DNA of 7,980 nt from Pirellulaceae bacterium (GTDB taxonomy: Bacteria > Planctomycetota > Planctomycetia > Pirellulales > Pirellulaceae), in NCBI GenBank assembly GCA_020846515.1, contig JADLDX010000453.1, forward strand, positions 1 to 7,980. Reading direction: 5' to 3'. This document shows positions 1-6,335 of this stretch, in pieces. Position 1 is the first letter of the stretch. Each line of letters starts with the position of its first letter. The notes beneath the pieces were generated by a model that saw nothing but the letters and a program-made list of their open reading frames with translations, made no database searches and was not told where the DNA came from. The translations under genes and the position numbers were made by a program.

Positions 1-45
1 ATGGTGGCTGACAAAATTATTTTTCATATGAATTCCCTGTGCTAG
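1..45 (+). CDS. Possible 3' end of an unidentified upstream gene (partial)
   Basis: The first reading frame is open from the window edge to a TAG at 43-45 and encodes a short tail ending in HMNSLC. I do not recognise it. An ATG lies at position 1, but 14 codons cannot be called a gene on their own. The argument for a real gene end is its position: a GC-rich hairpin followed by a T-rich run begins about 27 bases after the stop. The second frame also stays open for nine codons, to a TGA at 29-31, so the frame choice is uncertain. Confidence 0.2.
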   Translation: MVADKIIFHMNSLC

Positions 46-71
46 GTCACTAGTTGGCTTTGTCAAGCCCC

Positions 72-99
72 GGGGCGCGAACTTTCGGCCCCTTGTTTG
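72..99 (+). terminator. Probable rho-independent terminator of an upstream gene
   Basis: GGGGC at 72-76 pairs with GCCCC at 88-92. After one bulged G, CGAA at 78-81 can pair with TTCG at 84-87. The stem is followed directly by TTGTTTG at 93-99. The T-run is imperfect, so this is a moderate call. It would separate whatever ends near position 45 from the sigma factor gene downstream. Confidence 0.4.
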
Positions 100-420
100 C
101 ATCTATCACACATTCGCGTCTTGGTTGGACTGCCAAATAAGGAAAGCGCCTTATCCGATCTGCCCAGCGCGCCAAGTTGGACTTGAAAACCTCCCTATAT
201 CATTGGGTAGAGCTAGCGACTGACTGAAGTGCTAGCGTGCGTTTGTCCCCTTGGCGCGGTAGACTGACAGGCTGGAGGGCTGGCTAGCACCAACCAATCG
301 TCTGACGCGTTGTTGCTGAACTTCAAGATGAAGTTCAACCCAGCCGCGGAGCATGTTAGCGGTCGGAAACCGCAGGGATCGAGTTATGACATGGTTCGCA
401 AGCAGGGATAAGGTTTGATC
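100..420 (+). promoter_or_regulatory. Upstream and leader region of the sigma factor gene, no gene seen
   Basis: I see no convincing coding region in these ~320 bases. A weak promoter candidate is TTGGAC at 177-182 with TATCAT at 198-203; the 15-base spacing is short, so it is tentative. Dyads visible here are ATAAGG/CCTTAT (137-142 and 149-154) and a perfect 9-bp inverted repeat at 317-337. GCTAGCG occurs at 212-218 and again at 231-237. The ribosome binding site of the sigma gene is AAGG at 410-413, seven bases before the ATG at 421, with AGGG just upstream at 404-407. Confidence 0.35.
317..337. repeat. Perfect 9-bp inverted repeat with 3-base spacer
   Basis: TGAACTTCA at 317-325 is the exact reverse complement of TGAAGTTCA at 329-337, with AGA between. 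It lies about 85 bases before the sigma factor start and has no T-run, so it does not look like a terminator. It could be an operator or a leader RNA hairpin. Which one cannot be told from sequence alone. Confidence 0.45.
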
Positions 421-2091
421 ATGCATCAAGACTATCGAATCGCTCTATTGCGTGAACTTCGCGATCAACAGGTGCGTTATGCGCCTCGCGTGAAGCGTTT
501 AGAACAGGCCGACCGGGCCGAACGTCTATTGAGTGAGTTAGACGCCAAGCGTCAATATCCATACGAGTTCATCTACTTCCGAGTCACCGATTATCGTCCT
601 AGCGAAAGCGTGCGGCGCATGATCAGTGGAACCGATGCGGCTCACGACCTGCGTCTGTTCGTCGAAGATGTGAGCGATTCGCTGGACCTACGTCTGGACG
701 AAGCCACCGAACCGGTGCACACGGTGGAAGAGCTGAGCCGGATGTTCAATGTATCTACCAAAACGATATCACGCTGGCGTGATCAAGGGCTGGTCAGCCG
801 CCGGTTCGTTTGCGATGGCCGCAAGCGAGTGGGCTTTTTACATAGCAGCGTCGAACGCTTTGTGTCGAAGAACCTGCGACGGGTTAAGCGTGGAGAACGC
901 TTCAGCCAACTGTCCGACGACGAGCGGGCAGAGATTATCGAGCGTGCTCGCCACTTGGCTGTAGATGGCGCGAACCTCTCGGAGGTCGCACGACGAGTAG
1001 CCAACGAGGTACATCGCAGCGTCGAGACGATTCGTTATACGCTCAAAAATCACGACCGGCGTCATCCAACGCAGGCCGTTTTCCCTGACCAGCGGCCAGA
1101 GCTGAGCAGCGACGACAAACGTTCGATTTATCAGCAGAGCTTGCGCGGCGTGAGCATCAGTCAATTGTGCCGACGCTACGGACGCGTGCGGGGTAGCATC
1201 GTACGCATACTGAACGAGCAGCGGGCTGAACGTTTGTTGGAACTGTCTCTGGACTTTATTCCCAACGAAATCTTCATGGGCGCGTCGGAGTCGACGGTGG
1301 CCGAGATACTCTCGCCTACCCCCGAACCGATCATTCCGCCTCGCAAGATGAAACCACCAGCCGGTTTGCCGACCTACCTGGCTTCGCTTTACGATGTGCA
1401 ACTGCTCACCCGCGAGCAAGAATATCACCTGTTCCGCAAGATGAACTTTTTGAAGTTTCAGGCAGGCCAACTGCGCGAGCAATTGGACATGTCGAATCCC
1501 AAGAGCAGTTTGATGGACGAGATCGATCGCCTGTATCAGGCATCGGTCGATGTCAAGAATCAGATTGTGCAAGCCAACTTGCGTTTGGTCGTATCCATTG
1601 CCAAACGTCACGTAGGCGGCAGCGATGATTTCTTCGGTTTGATCAGCGACGGCAATATGTCGCTGATTCGGGCCGTAGAAAAATTCGATTACGCTCGTGG
1701 CAACAAATTCAGCACTTATGCTAGCTGGGCGATCATGAAGAACTTTGCCCGTTCGATTCCGGACGAGTACAAGCATAAGGATCGCTTTCGCACGACTGGT
1801 GAGGAAGTGTTGCTCAGCCGCGAAGACGAACGGGCCGACCAGTTTGCCATGGAGATCGCGCACCAACAGCGTCAGTCACAGATCACCAATATCCTGAATC
1901 GTCTTGATGAACGCGAACAGCAGATCATCATTCGTCGCTTCGGGCTGGATCACAGCCACGAGCCGTTGACGCTGAAGGAAGTTGGAGAAGTGATGGGTGT
2001 AACGAAAGAACGCATCCGCCAGTTGGAAGCCCGAGCCCTCAGCAAGCTGCGTGAAGCCGCCTCGACTGAGCACATCGAATTGCCTGACTAG
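421..2091 (+). CDS. Sigma-70 family RNA polymerase sigma factor with N-terminal HTH domains
   Basis: This cytoplasmic RNA polymerase specificity factor has 556 residues from the ATG at 421. That ATG is preferred over a TTG two codons earlier because AAGG sits seven bases before it. Residues ~1-100 are charged and unassigned. A MerR/excisionase-like helix-turn-helix follows at ~101-150 (VEELSRMFNVSTKTISRWRD). Two further HTH-like segments lie at ~163-218 and ~228-275. Region 1.2-like sequence begins near 312 (LPTYLASLYDVQLLTREQEY). Region 2 is at ~381-455, with the core-binding segment IVQANLRLVVSIAKRHVGG and then KFSTYASWAIMKNFARSIPDEY. Region 4 is at ~488-548, with a strong -35-reading helix (LKEVGEVMGVTKERIRQLEA). 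Only ~35 residues separate regions 2 and 4, so region 3 is essentially missing. The usual WW pair of region 2.3 is WA here, which suggests altered -10 recognition. Family assignment is firm. It is probably not the primary sigma, and its regulon is unknown. Confidence 0.93.
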   Translation: MHQDYRIALLRELRDQQVRYAPRVKRLEQADRAERLLSELDAKRQYPYEFIYFRVTDYRPSESVRRMISGTDAAHDLRLFVEDVSDSLDLRLDEATEPVHTVEELSRMFNVSTKTISRWRDQGLVSRRFVCDGRKRVGFLHSSVERFVSKNLRRVKRGERFSQLSDDERAEIIERARHLAVDGANLSEVARRVANEVHRSVETIRYTLKNHDRRHPTQAVFPDQRPELSSDDKRSIYQQSLRGVSISQLCRRYGRVRGSIVRILNEQRAERLLELSLDFIPNEIFMGASESTVAEILSPTPEPIIPPRKMKPPAGLPTYLASLYDVQLLTREQEYHLFRKMNFLKFQAGQLREQLDMSNPKSSLMDEIDRLYQASVDVKNQIVQANLRLVVSIAKRHVGGSDDFFGLISDGNMSLIRAVEKFDYARGNKFSTYASWAIMKNFARSIPDEYKHKDRFRTTGEEVLLSREDERADQFAMEIAHQQRQSQITNILNRLDEREQQIIIRRFGLDHSHEPLTLKEVGEVMGVTKERIRQLEARALSKLREAASTEHIELPD

Positions 2092-2097
2092 CTCTTT

Positions 2098-2126
2098 GTA
2101 GACGAGTCGCTCCGCGACTCGTTTAC
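2098..2126 (+). repeat. REP-like GTAG palindrome, copy A
   Basis: This begins with GTAG and folds into a 13-bp stem (2098-2110 with 2114-2126, one G-T wobble) around a TCC loop. The core is GAGTCGC-TCC-GCGACTC. It starts seven bases after the sigma factor stop and could act as a 3'-end hairpin for that message, though no clear T-run follows. Confidence 0.85.
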
Positions 2127-2127
2127 T

Positions 2128-2156
2128 GTAGGCGAGTCGCTCCGCGACTCGTCTAT
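2128..2156 (+). repeat. REP-like GTAG palindrome, copy B
   Basis: This is a direct repeat of copy A with a 30-base period and the same core and TCC loop. The 13-bp stem (2128-2140 with 2144-2156) has two G-T wobbles. Differences from copy A are confined to stem positions that keep pairing, so the hairpin itself looks conserved. Confidence 0.85.
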
Positions 2157-2275
2157 CACCGCTCAGACATCCTTCGCCTTTCACAGAGCACAAGGCGACC
2201 ATCTAACCCAAACGTTCTTGCTTTTGCAAAACTGCTTGAGTCAGTTGGCCAAGCAAAGATGCTCGAAGAAGATGC

Positions 2276-2302
2276 GGACGAGTCGCGGAGCGATTCGTCT
2301 AC
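2276..2302 (-). repeat. REP-like GTAG palindrome, inverted copy C
   Basis: Read on the minus strand this starts with GTAG at 2302-2299 and repeats copies A and B, with one base change in the stem (position 2294). The TAG within that GTAG is the stop codon of the isomerase-like gene. All three copies lie in the short space between two convergent genes, which is typical of intergenic REP/BIME elements. Confidence 0.8.
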
Positions 2303-3048
2303 AACAACGAGTCCAAGAGCAATCGCAGTTTGCGCAGTTCTTGACGTTGATCGACGTCGGGCATCGGTTCGATCTGGATACTGAGGGCGTGGTCATAGCG
2401 GACGCGTTGCAAGCTGGTGATCAGCTTGCCATATTCGATCTCGCCTTGGCCGACGCGAACCTGCAATTGATCCTTCTTCGAATCACGCAGATGGACGTGG
2501 AACACGTACTGCATGATCTTTTCGATGTTCTTATTGCGATAAGGCCCGCAGTGGTAGTGGCTGGGGTCGAGCGTCAGGCCCAATCCGCGCACGTTGTCGC
2601 ACAGAACTTTGACCGTATCGGGATCTTCGCTCAAGCGCCCAATCTGGCTTTTCATGGCCACGCGGACGCCCTGATCCTCGGCGATACGCACCAACTCCTG
2701 CAGCCGCTCGACTTCCTCGTTAAAGGGCGTACCTAATTCGCCGGAGGGCACCGTCAGCGTGACCACTTTGGTCGTCTTGGCCAATACGCAGATATCGGCA
2801 AATTGCGAATAATACTGGTCGCCGGTGGCCGCGATATGCACATCAAAGCTGCAGAGGTCCAAGCGATGGCTATCGCGGACGACGCGCACCACTTGATCCA
2901 TTTCCTCCTTGAGTCGACTGGGGCTGAGCAAGCCTCCGTTTTCGCGCAAGGCGATCTCCAGCGTCGTAAATTCGAGGTCAATGAACGTTTCTACGACATC
3001 AGGCATCGGAATGTCTGGGAAACAATCCGTCGAAACCGCTATATACAC
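2299..3048 (-). CDS. Sugar phosphate isomerase/epimerase-like TIM-barrel protein
   Basis: This is a 249-residue cytoplasmic protein of the xylose isomerase-like TIM barrel (AP endonuclease family 2) superfamily. I chose the GTG at 3048 because AAGGAG (3060-3055) lies six bases upstream. A TTG at 3054 would touch the Shine-Dalgarno sequence and is unlikely. Expected metal-site residues appear as D161 and H164 (LTLDPSHYH), H186 and D189 (VHLRD) and E227 (IQIEP). The position where relatives usually carry the first metal-binding Glu appears to be K133 (AMKSQIGR), so metal binding may be altered. The preceding segment GRLSEDPDT and the LGLTLDPSHY motif fit the family well. The substrate cannot be predicted. 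It lies 95 bp downstream of the peptidase gene on the same strand, with its own strong ribosome binding site. Its stop codon lies inside REP copy C. Confidence 0.8.
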   Translation of the reverse strand: MYIAVSTDCFPDIPMPDVVETFIDLEFTTLEIALRENGGLLSPSRLKEEMDQVVRVVRDSHRLDLCSFDVHIAATGDQYYSQFADICVLAKTTKVVTLTVPSGELGTPFNEEVERLQELVRIAEDQGVRVAMKSQIGRLSEDPDTVKVLCDNVRGLGLTLDPSHYHCGPYRNKNIEKIMQYVFHVHLRDSKKDQLQVRVGQGEIEYGKLITSLQRVRYDHALSIQIEPMPDVDQRQELRKLRLLLDSLL

Positions 3049-3143
3049 AACCAACTCCTTTGAGTCTCATCGCAGTCCGGGTGGCGCTAACTTGCATCAG
3101 ACAGGGTATCCGTGCAAGCGAAAACCCGCAACATCCCATTGAG

Positions 3144-4946
3144 TCACACTAACTGGTCTAACTGGGATACCAGGCTATCAAAATGCTTCAGCGCCGTTTC
3201 AATTGGTTCGGGGGTAGTCATATCGACGCCGGCATCGGCCAACAATTCCAGCGGATCTTTGGCACAACCGCTGCTCAAGAAACGCAGATAGTCGGCTCGC
3301 TCGGATGGGCCGCCCTCCAGGACGCGTCGTGAGAGCGCGATCGCTGCGGCCAGCCCAGTGGCATACTTGTATACGTAGAATGCGCGATAAAAGTGCGGAA
3401 TGCGGAAACACTCCAATGAAAGTTGTTCGTCAATTACAAAATTCGGCCCAAAATAAGCCTTTAGTAATTGGCTATAACTTTCTCGAAAAGCCTGCACGGT
3501 CAGGCCTTCTCCGGTTTGAGCCATTTCATGTGTCAGCTTTTCAAATTCGGCAAACATGGTTTGGCGAACGATCGTGGCGCGGATGCTGTCGATTTCGTGG
3601 TTGAGCAAATAGGCCTTTAGACGCGTATCACTTGAATTTTTGAGCAAGTAGTGCGTCAACAATTGCTCATTAAACGTGCTGGCCACTTCGGCCACGAAAA
3701 TGGTGTAGTTGTAATACTGAAATGGCTGAGTGCGGGCCGAATAGTGACTGTGCATGGAATGCCCAGCCTCGTGTGTGAGCGTAAACAGGTCGTTGAGCAC
3801 CGTGGGTTTGTAATTCATCATGATGTACGGATTGCCTTCAAAGCTCCCGCAACTGAAGGCACCGCTCTGCTTGCCCTGATTGGGATAGCGGTCGCACCAG
3901 CCGCCATTTAAGCCGGCCTTGAGCTTCTGGCAGTACCCTTCCCCTAGTGGCTCGAGCGAATCGATGACCGTGCTGACCGCGTCGTCCCAGGGTCGAGTTT
4001 GCTCCATATCGGCCAAGATGGGCACATAGGTATCGTAGTGGTGCAGATCGGGCAGATTCATCTTTTTCCGACGCACTTCCAGATAATGATGCACCGCCGG
4101 CAATTGCCCACGCACCGTGCTGATCAAGTTGTCATACACGGCTTGCGGAATGTTATCGGGGAACAGGGCAGCGGCCAGCGCCGATTCGTAACCCCGCGCC
4201 TTGGAGTAGTAAACATCGGTGTGAACGCTGCCGGCCAAAGTGGCGGCCAGCGTGTTCTCGTGCGCGTGGAACTGCTCGTAATATTGATGAAAGGCTGTGC
4301 GTCGCACGCCTCGATCAGGCGAAATCAAGAGTTGGCTGAAGGTCGAATTGGTCAGTTCGACCGATTCGCCATTGGCATCGGTCACAAAGCCGAACTTTAA
4401 ATCGGCATCGTTGAGCTGGCGAAAGATCTTGCTAGCCGTCTGCGCCATTTCGCCCTGCATGGCCAACAAGGACTCTTCTTTATCCGACAGCGTATGCGGC
4501 TTAAAGCGGGTGATCCGCTTGAGCACTAAATGAAAGGGCTCCAGATCCGGAGTGGCCAGCATAGCCTGCATGGTGGATTCAGGGATCGACAGAATCTCGG
4601 GCCGAATGTAGCTGGCCAACTGACTGGCGCGAACAGCCAGATTCTGAAAACGCCCCATCATGCCTTGATATAAATCGTTGGCCTGGTCTTCGGTCGTCTT
4701 GAGAAAGACGTACGTACCCAAGCGCTCGGAAAGCAAATCCACTTGAATGTCAAACTGCAAGCACTCAGCCAGTCGCTGGGCGCTGCCAGCCAACTGGCCG
4801 CGAAACTGCTCGAAGCCGCCAATGAGTTCCTTGAATTTGATCAGGTCTTGTTCCCAAGACGCATCGGAAATGTAGAGACTCGAGAGATTCCAACAATCCT
4901 GGGGATCGACCTCGCTGCGAGGTGGAACGCGCTTTACGGTAGCCAA
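3144..4946 (-). CDS. pepF: Oligoendopeptidase F, M3 family zinc metallopeptidase
   Basis: This cytosolic zinc peptidase cleaves short peptides and is 600 residues long, the usual PepF length. The N-terminus (PRSEVDPQDCWNLSSLYISD) is the typical start of the family, followed by the helical PepF N-terminal domain over roughly residues 110-190. The peptidase domain contains HEAGH at 392-396, giving zinc ligands H392 and H396 and catalytic E393. E420 in FVAEVAST is the third ligand, 24 residues on, as expected for M3 enzymes. The C-terminal FYVYKYATGLAAA segment is also characteristic. The start is a TTG at 4946: AGGAG at 4957-4953 is six bases upstream and the family's N-terminus begins right there. 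The gene follows the haem protein gene by 78 bp that include a strong hairpin. It probably serves general peptide turnover. Nothing ties it functionally to the redox genes. Confidence 0.92.
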   Translation of the reverse strand: MATVKRVPPRSEVDPQDCWNLSSLYISDASWEQDLIKFKELIGGFEQFRGQLAGSAQRLAECLQFDIQVDLLSERLGTYVFLKTTEDQANDLYQGMMGRFQNLAVRASQLASYIRPEILSIPESTMQAMLATPDLEPFHLVLKRITRFKPHTLSDKEESLLAMQGEMAQTASKIFRQLNDADLKFGFVTDANGESVELTNSTFSQLLISPDRGVRRTAFHQYYEQFHAHENTLAATLAGSVHTDVYYSKARGYESALAAALFPDNIPQAVYDNLISTVRGQLPAVHHYLEVRRKKMNLPDLHHYDTYVPILADMEQTRPWDDAVSTVIDSLEPLGEGYCQKLKAGLNGGWCDRYPNQGKQSGAFSCGSFEGNPYIMMNYKPTVLNDLFTLTHEAGHSMHSHYSARTQPFQYYNYTIFVAEVASTFNEQLLTHYLLKNSSDTRLKAYLLNHEIDSIRATIVRQTMFAEFEKLTHEMAQTGEGLTVQAFRESYSQLLKAYFGPNFVIDEQLSLECFRIPHFYRAFYVYKYATGLAAAIALSRRVLEGGPSERADYLRFLSSGCAKDPLELLADAGVDMTTPEPIETALKHFDSLVSQLDQLV

Positions 4947-4961
4947 GGCTATCTCCTAGGG

Positions 4962-4989
4962 AACGGGGCGGTTTTTCACACGCCCCGTT
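4962..4989. terminator. Strong intergenic hairpin between haem protein gene and pepF
   Basis: AACGGGGCG at 4962-4970 is perfectly complementary to CGCCCCGTT at 4981-4989, with a 10-base loop. On the plus strand it is followed by TTC; on the minus strand it is followed by CCC, so neither side has a full T-run. In the minus-strand message it falls between the haem protein stop and the pepF Shine-Dalgarno sequence, ending only about four bases before the latter. It could weaken read-through, stabilise the upstream message or restrict pepF translation. Confidence 0.5.
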
Positions 4990-5024
4990 TTCGCGTAGGA
5001 AGCTCTTGGCGTCAACGGTGGGTA

Positions 5025-5612
5025 CTACTCAATAGGTACCGTATAGCCCAGAGCGCCAATGGCTTTGCCTTCCGGCAGGTTGGCATAATTGTCGTGGCAC
5101 ATGACACACTTTTTCATGACCACAGGAATAGCTGTGGCGGCATGCAAGAAACGCTTGCCATCTTTCTCGACAACTTCATCCACGTAGGTCTTGCCAGCCA
5201 CCAACTCTTTGATCGCGCGCTTCTCGAAAGCGGTCTCAGGCGCATTGGCCGGTTCGTACGGGTCGCCAGTGGCATCCAACAGTCGCACTTCGTGCCAGCC
5301 TTCTTTCTTGGCGACTTCAAAGAGCTTTTTGAACGCGCCACCGGCTGGCAAATCGGATTTCTCGGTCACATAGTGCGTGGTGACCAACACGATGGCATTC
5401 TTGTAGATGCCGTCGAGCATTCGAACTTGTTTGCGCGTCCGCTCGACAGCCGCGTCTTGGGGCTGGGATGCGGCCGCATTCTGCGGCTGTGCGGCGTGGG
5501 ATGACCCAACCGGTAACGAAAAAACAGTCACCAAGCTGCTCAGGCTCAGGACACCCGCCACCAGCGCCATGCGCACCGGGCGATACCGAACCAAGGAAAG
5601 TTTGCGATTCAT
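5025..5612 (-). CDS. Secreted DUF3365 (Tll0287-like) c-type haem protein
   Basis: The product has 195 residues. The N-terminus is a signal peptide: basic residues, a hydrophobic stretch at ~14-35, and a likely cut after SHA near residue 40, so the mature protein is exported. The rest, from ~55 on, matches the DUF3365/Tll0287-like haem domain, a PAS-like fold. CVMCH at 169-173 is a canonical CxxCH haem c attachment site, followed by the family ending GKAIGALGYTVPI. Members often occur as stand-alone haem proteins or as sensory input domains. Here no membrane anchor or signalling domain follows, so a soluble periplasmic haem protein is likely. AAGGAG at 5625-5620 precedes the ATG by seven bases and overlaps the stop codon of the regulator gene upstream. 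The two genes therefore form an operon, which suggests control by that Fe-S regulator. The ligand (NO, redox or other) is unknown. Confidence 0.87.
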   Translation of the reverse strand: MNRKLSLVRYRPVRMALVAGVLSLSSLVTVFSLPVGSSHAAQPQNAAASQPQDAAVERTRKQVRMLDGIYKNAIVLVTTHYVTEKSDLPAGGAFKKLFEVAKKEGWHEVRLLDATGDPYEPANAPETAFEKRAIKELVAGKTYVDEVVEKDGKRFLHAATAIPVVMKKCVMCHDNYANLPEGKAIGALGYTVPIE

Positions 5613-5623
5613 CCAGAGACTCC

Positions 5624-6052
5624 TTAGGGTTTTGAAAGGTTGACCAATTGGACACCCGGTTTAGCGATTTCCGACAGCTTGATCGAACGGAGATATTCCA
5701 TCTGGATGCGCTGGGCTTCCGCCAACACGCGCCTCAATTTGCAGTTGGGCTGAATGACGCATACTTGTGTTTGGGCCGTCACACATTCCAGCAGTTGGGT
5801 TGACCCTTCCAACTTCTCGATCACTTCGCCAACAGTAATGCACTCGGGTTGAGTGGCCAGTTCCAATCCGCCACCAATGCCGCGAACGGTGCGCACCCAC
5901 CCCAAGCCGGTCAGACGCTGAACGACCTTGGACAGGTGATCCTTCGAGATCTCGTAAAACTCGGCGATCTGCCCCACCGTTGCCCGCTGTCTAATACCAC
6001 TCAGATACATCAACGTGCGCAATCCATAATCGGTGTGCAAAGAGAGGTGCAT
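5624..6052 (-). CDS. nsrR: Rrf2 family Fe-S transcriptional regulator, NsrR-like
   Basis: This 142-residue DNA-binding regulator has a winged helix-turn-helix at ~25-65, with recognition segment ISKDHLSKVVQRL and wing VRGIGGGLEL. The start MHLSLHTDYGLR is characteristic of NsrR. Cysteines C90, C98 and C104 fall in the cluster-binding loop (ECVTAQTQVCVIQPNC). Asp8 is also present, giving the Asp plus three-Cys ligand set described for the [4Fe-4S] nitric oxide sensor NsrR of Streptomyces. C71 is an extra cysteine outside the loop. In the family, NO damages the cluster and releases repression. The ATG at 6052 has only a weak upstream Shine-Dalgarno-like GCGAG. The gene is first in its operon, ends 11 bp before the haem protein gene, and is transcribed away from the VKOR-fusion gene. 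Rrf2 membership is near certain. The NsrR identity is likely but unproven, since IscR-type and other Rrf2 proteins are related. Confidence 0.88.
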   Translation of the reverse strand: MHLSLHTDYGLRTLMYLSGIRQRATVGQIAEFYEISKDHLSKVVQRLTGLGWVRTVRGIGGGLELATQPECITVGEVIEKLEGSTQLLECVTAQTQVCVIQPNCKLRRVLAEAQRIQMEYLRSIKLSEIAKPGVQLVNLSKP

Positions 6053-6078
6053 TGTGTAAACTCGCTAAATAGGTACCG

Positions 6079-6094
6079 CTTTTACTTCTTTTAC
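6079..6094. repeat. Direct repeat CTTTTAC x2 at the nsrR-like promoter
   Basis: CTTTTAC occurs at 6079-6085 and 6088-6094 with two bases between (period 9). It overlaps the predicted -10 and start point of the regulator operon. It may be an operator half-site pair, or just low-complexity sequence. Confidence 0.3.
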
Positions 6095-6116
6095 CGTAAG
6101 GGACGCTATGGGTCAA
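6088..6116 (-). promoter_or_regulatory. Candidate sigma-70 promoter of the nsrR-like operon
   Basis: On the minus strand TTGACC (6116-6111) is followed after 17 bases by TAAAAG (6093-6088), an acceptable -35/-10 pair with standard spacing. Transcription would start near 6081, giving a leader of about 30 bases. TTACCGTAA at 6091-6099, a short palindrome, overlaps the spacer and could be a repressor contact. No experimental support is implied. Confidence 0.35.
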
Positions 6117-6230
6117 GTGTAGACAGATTTGTCGAACAATGGACGAGTGAGGTTTGGGGAGAGGCGTCAGAGGCACGCGGAAGCGCGCAGGTAGCAGCTG
6201 GGTTGGGGTTTACCTTAAGTGTCTCGCCTT

Positions 6231-6243
6231 GAGAAAATTTCTC
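6231..6243. promoter_or_regulatory. Perfect 13-base palindrome, possible operator
   Basis: GAGAAAATTTCTC is a perfect dyad (six pairs around one central base) within the divergent intergenic region. It lies about 65 bases upstream of the candidate VKOR-fusion promoter. Its AT-rich centre resembles many repressor sites, but it does not match the proteobacterial NsrR consensus that I know. Confidence 0.3.
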
Positions 6244-6306
6244 TCACAATGACTCACTTACCAGAACAAACTTAAACACAATGCTAGCGACTGTTTTCGA
6301 AACTAT

Positions 6307-6335
6307 TTGATCGAATTCCCGCTTAATTTTTTAAT
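6307..6335 (+). promoter_or_regulatory. Candidate sigma-70 promoter of the VKOR-fusion gene
   Basis: TTGATC at 6307-6312 and TTTAAT at 6330-6335 are separated by 17 bases and match the consensus at four and five of six positions. Transcription would start near 6342, leaving a leader of about 125 bases that includes the possible stem at 6392-6436. Confidence 0.35.

Noticed and set aside
838..1866. Long minus-strand open frame (342 codons) opposite the sigma factor
   Set aside because: It is antisense to a clearly conserved sigma-70 gene, has no recognisable domain, and its composition fits a mirror of the real codon pattern.
2175..2231. Small dyads CGCCTT/AAGGCG and TTTTGCAAAA
   Set aside because: They are short and unsupported by context; neither is followed by a T-run or placed at a promoter.
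2098..2302. CRISPR-like reading of the three repeats
   Set aside because: There are only three copies, two directly adjacent and one inverted, each a self-contained palindrome without regular spacers; no cas genes are present.
2218..2736. Plus-strand open frame of 172 codons
   Set aside because: It overlaps the isomerase-like gene in antisense, starts in the REP-containing gap and shows no protein family features.
3091..3118. CTTGCA/TGCAAG inverted repeat between pepF and the isomerase-like gene
   Set aside because: It has only six pairs around a 16-base loop and no T-run, too weak to call a terminator.
4743..5504. Plus-strand open frame of 253 codons
   Set aside because: It spans antisense parts of both pepF and the haem protein gene as well as the hairpin between them, so it is a shadow frame.
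5033..6079. Shared AATAGGTACCG at the end of the haem protein gene and upstream of the nsrR-like gene
   Set aside because: One copy lies in coding sequence, and an 11-base match is expected by chance in a window of this size.
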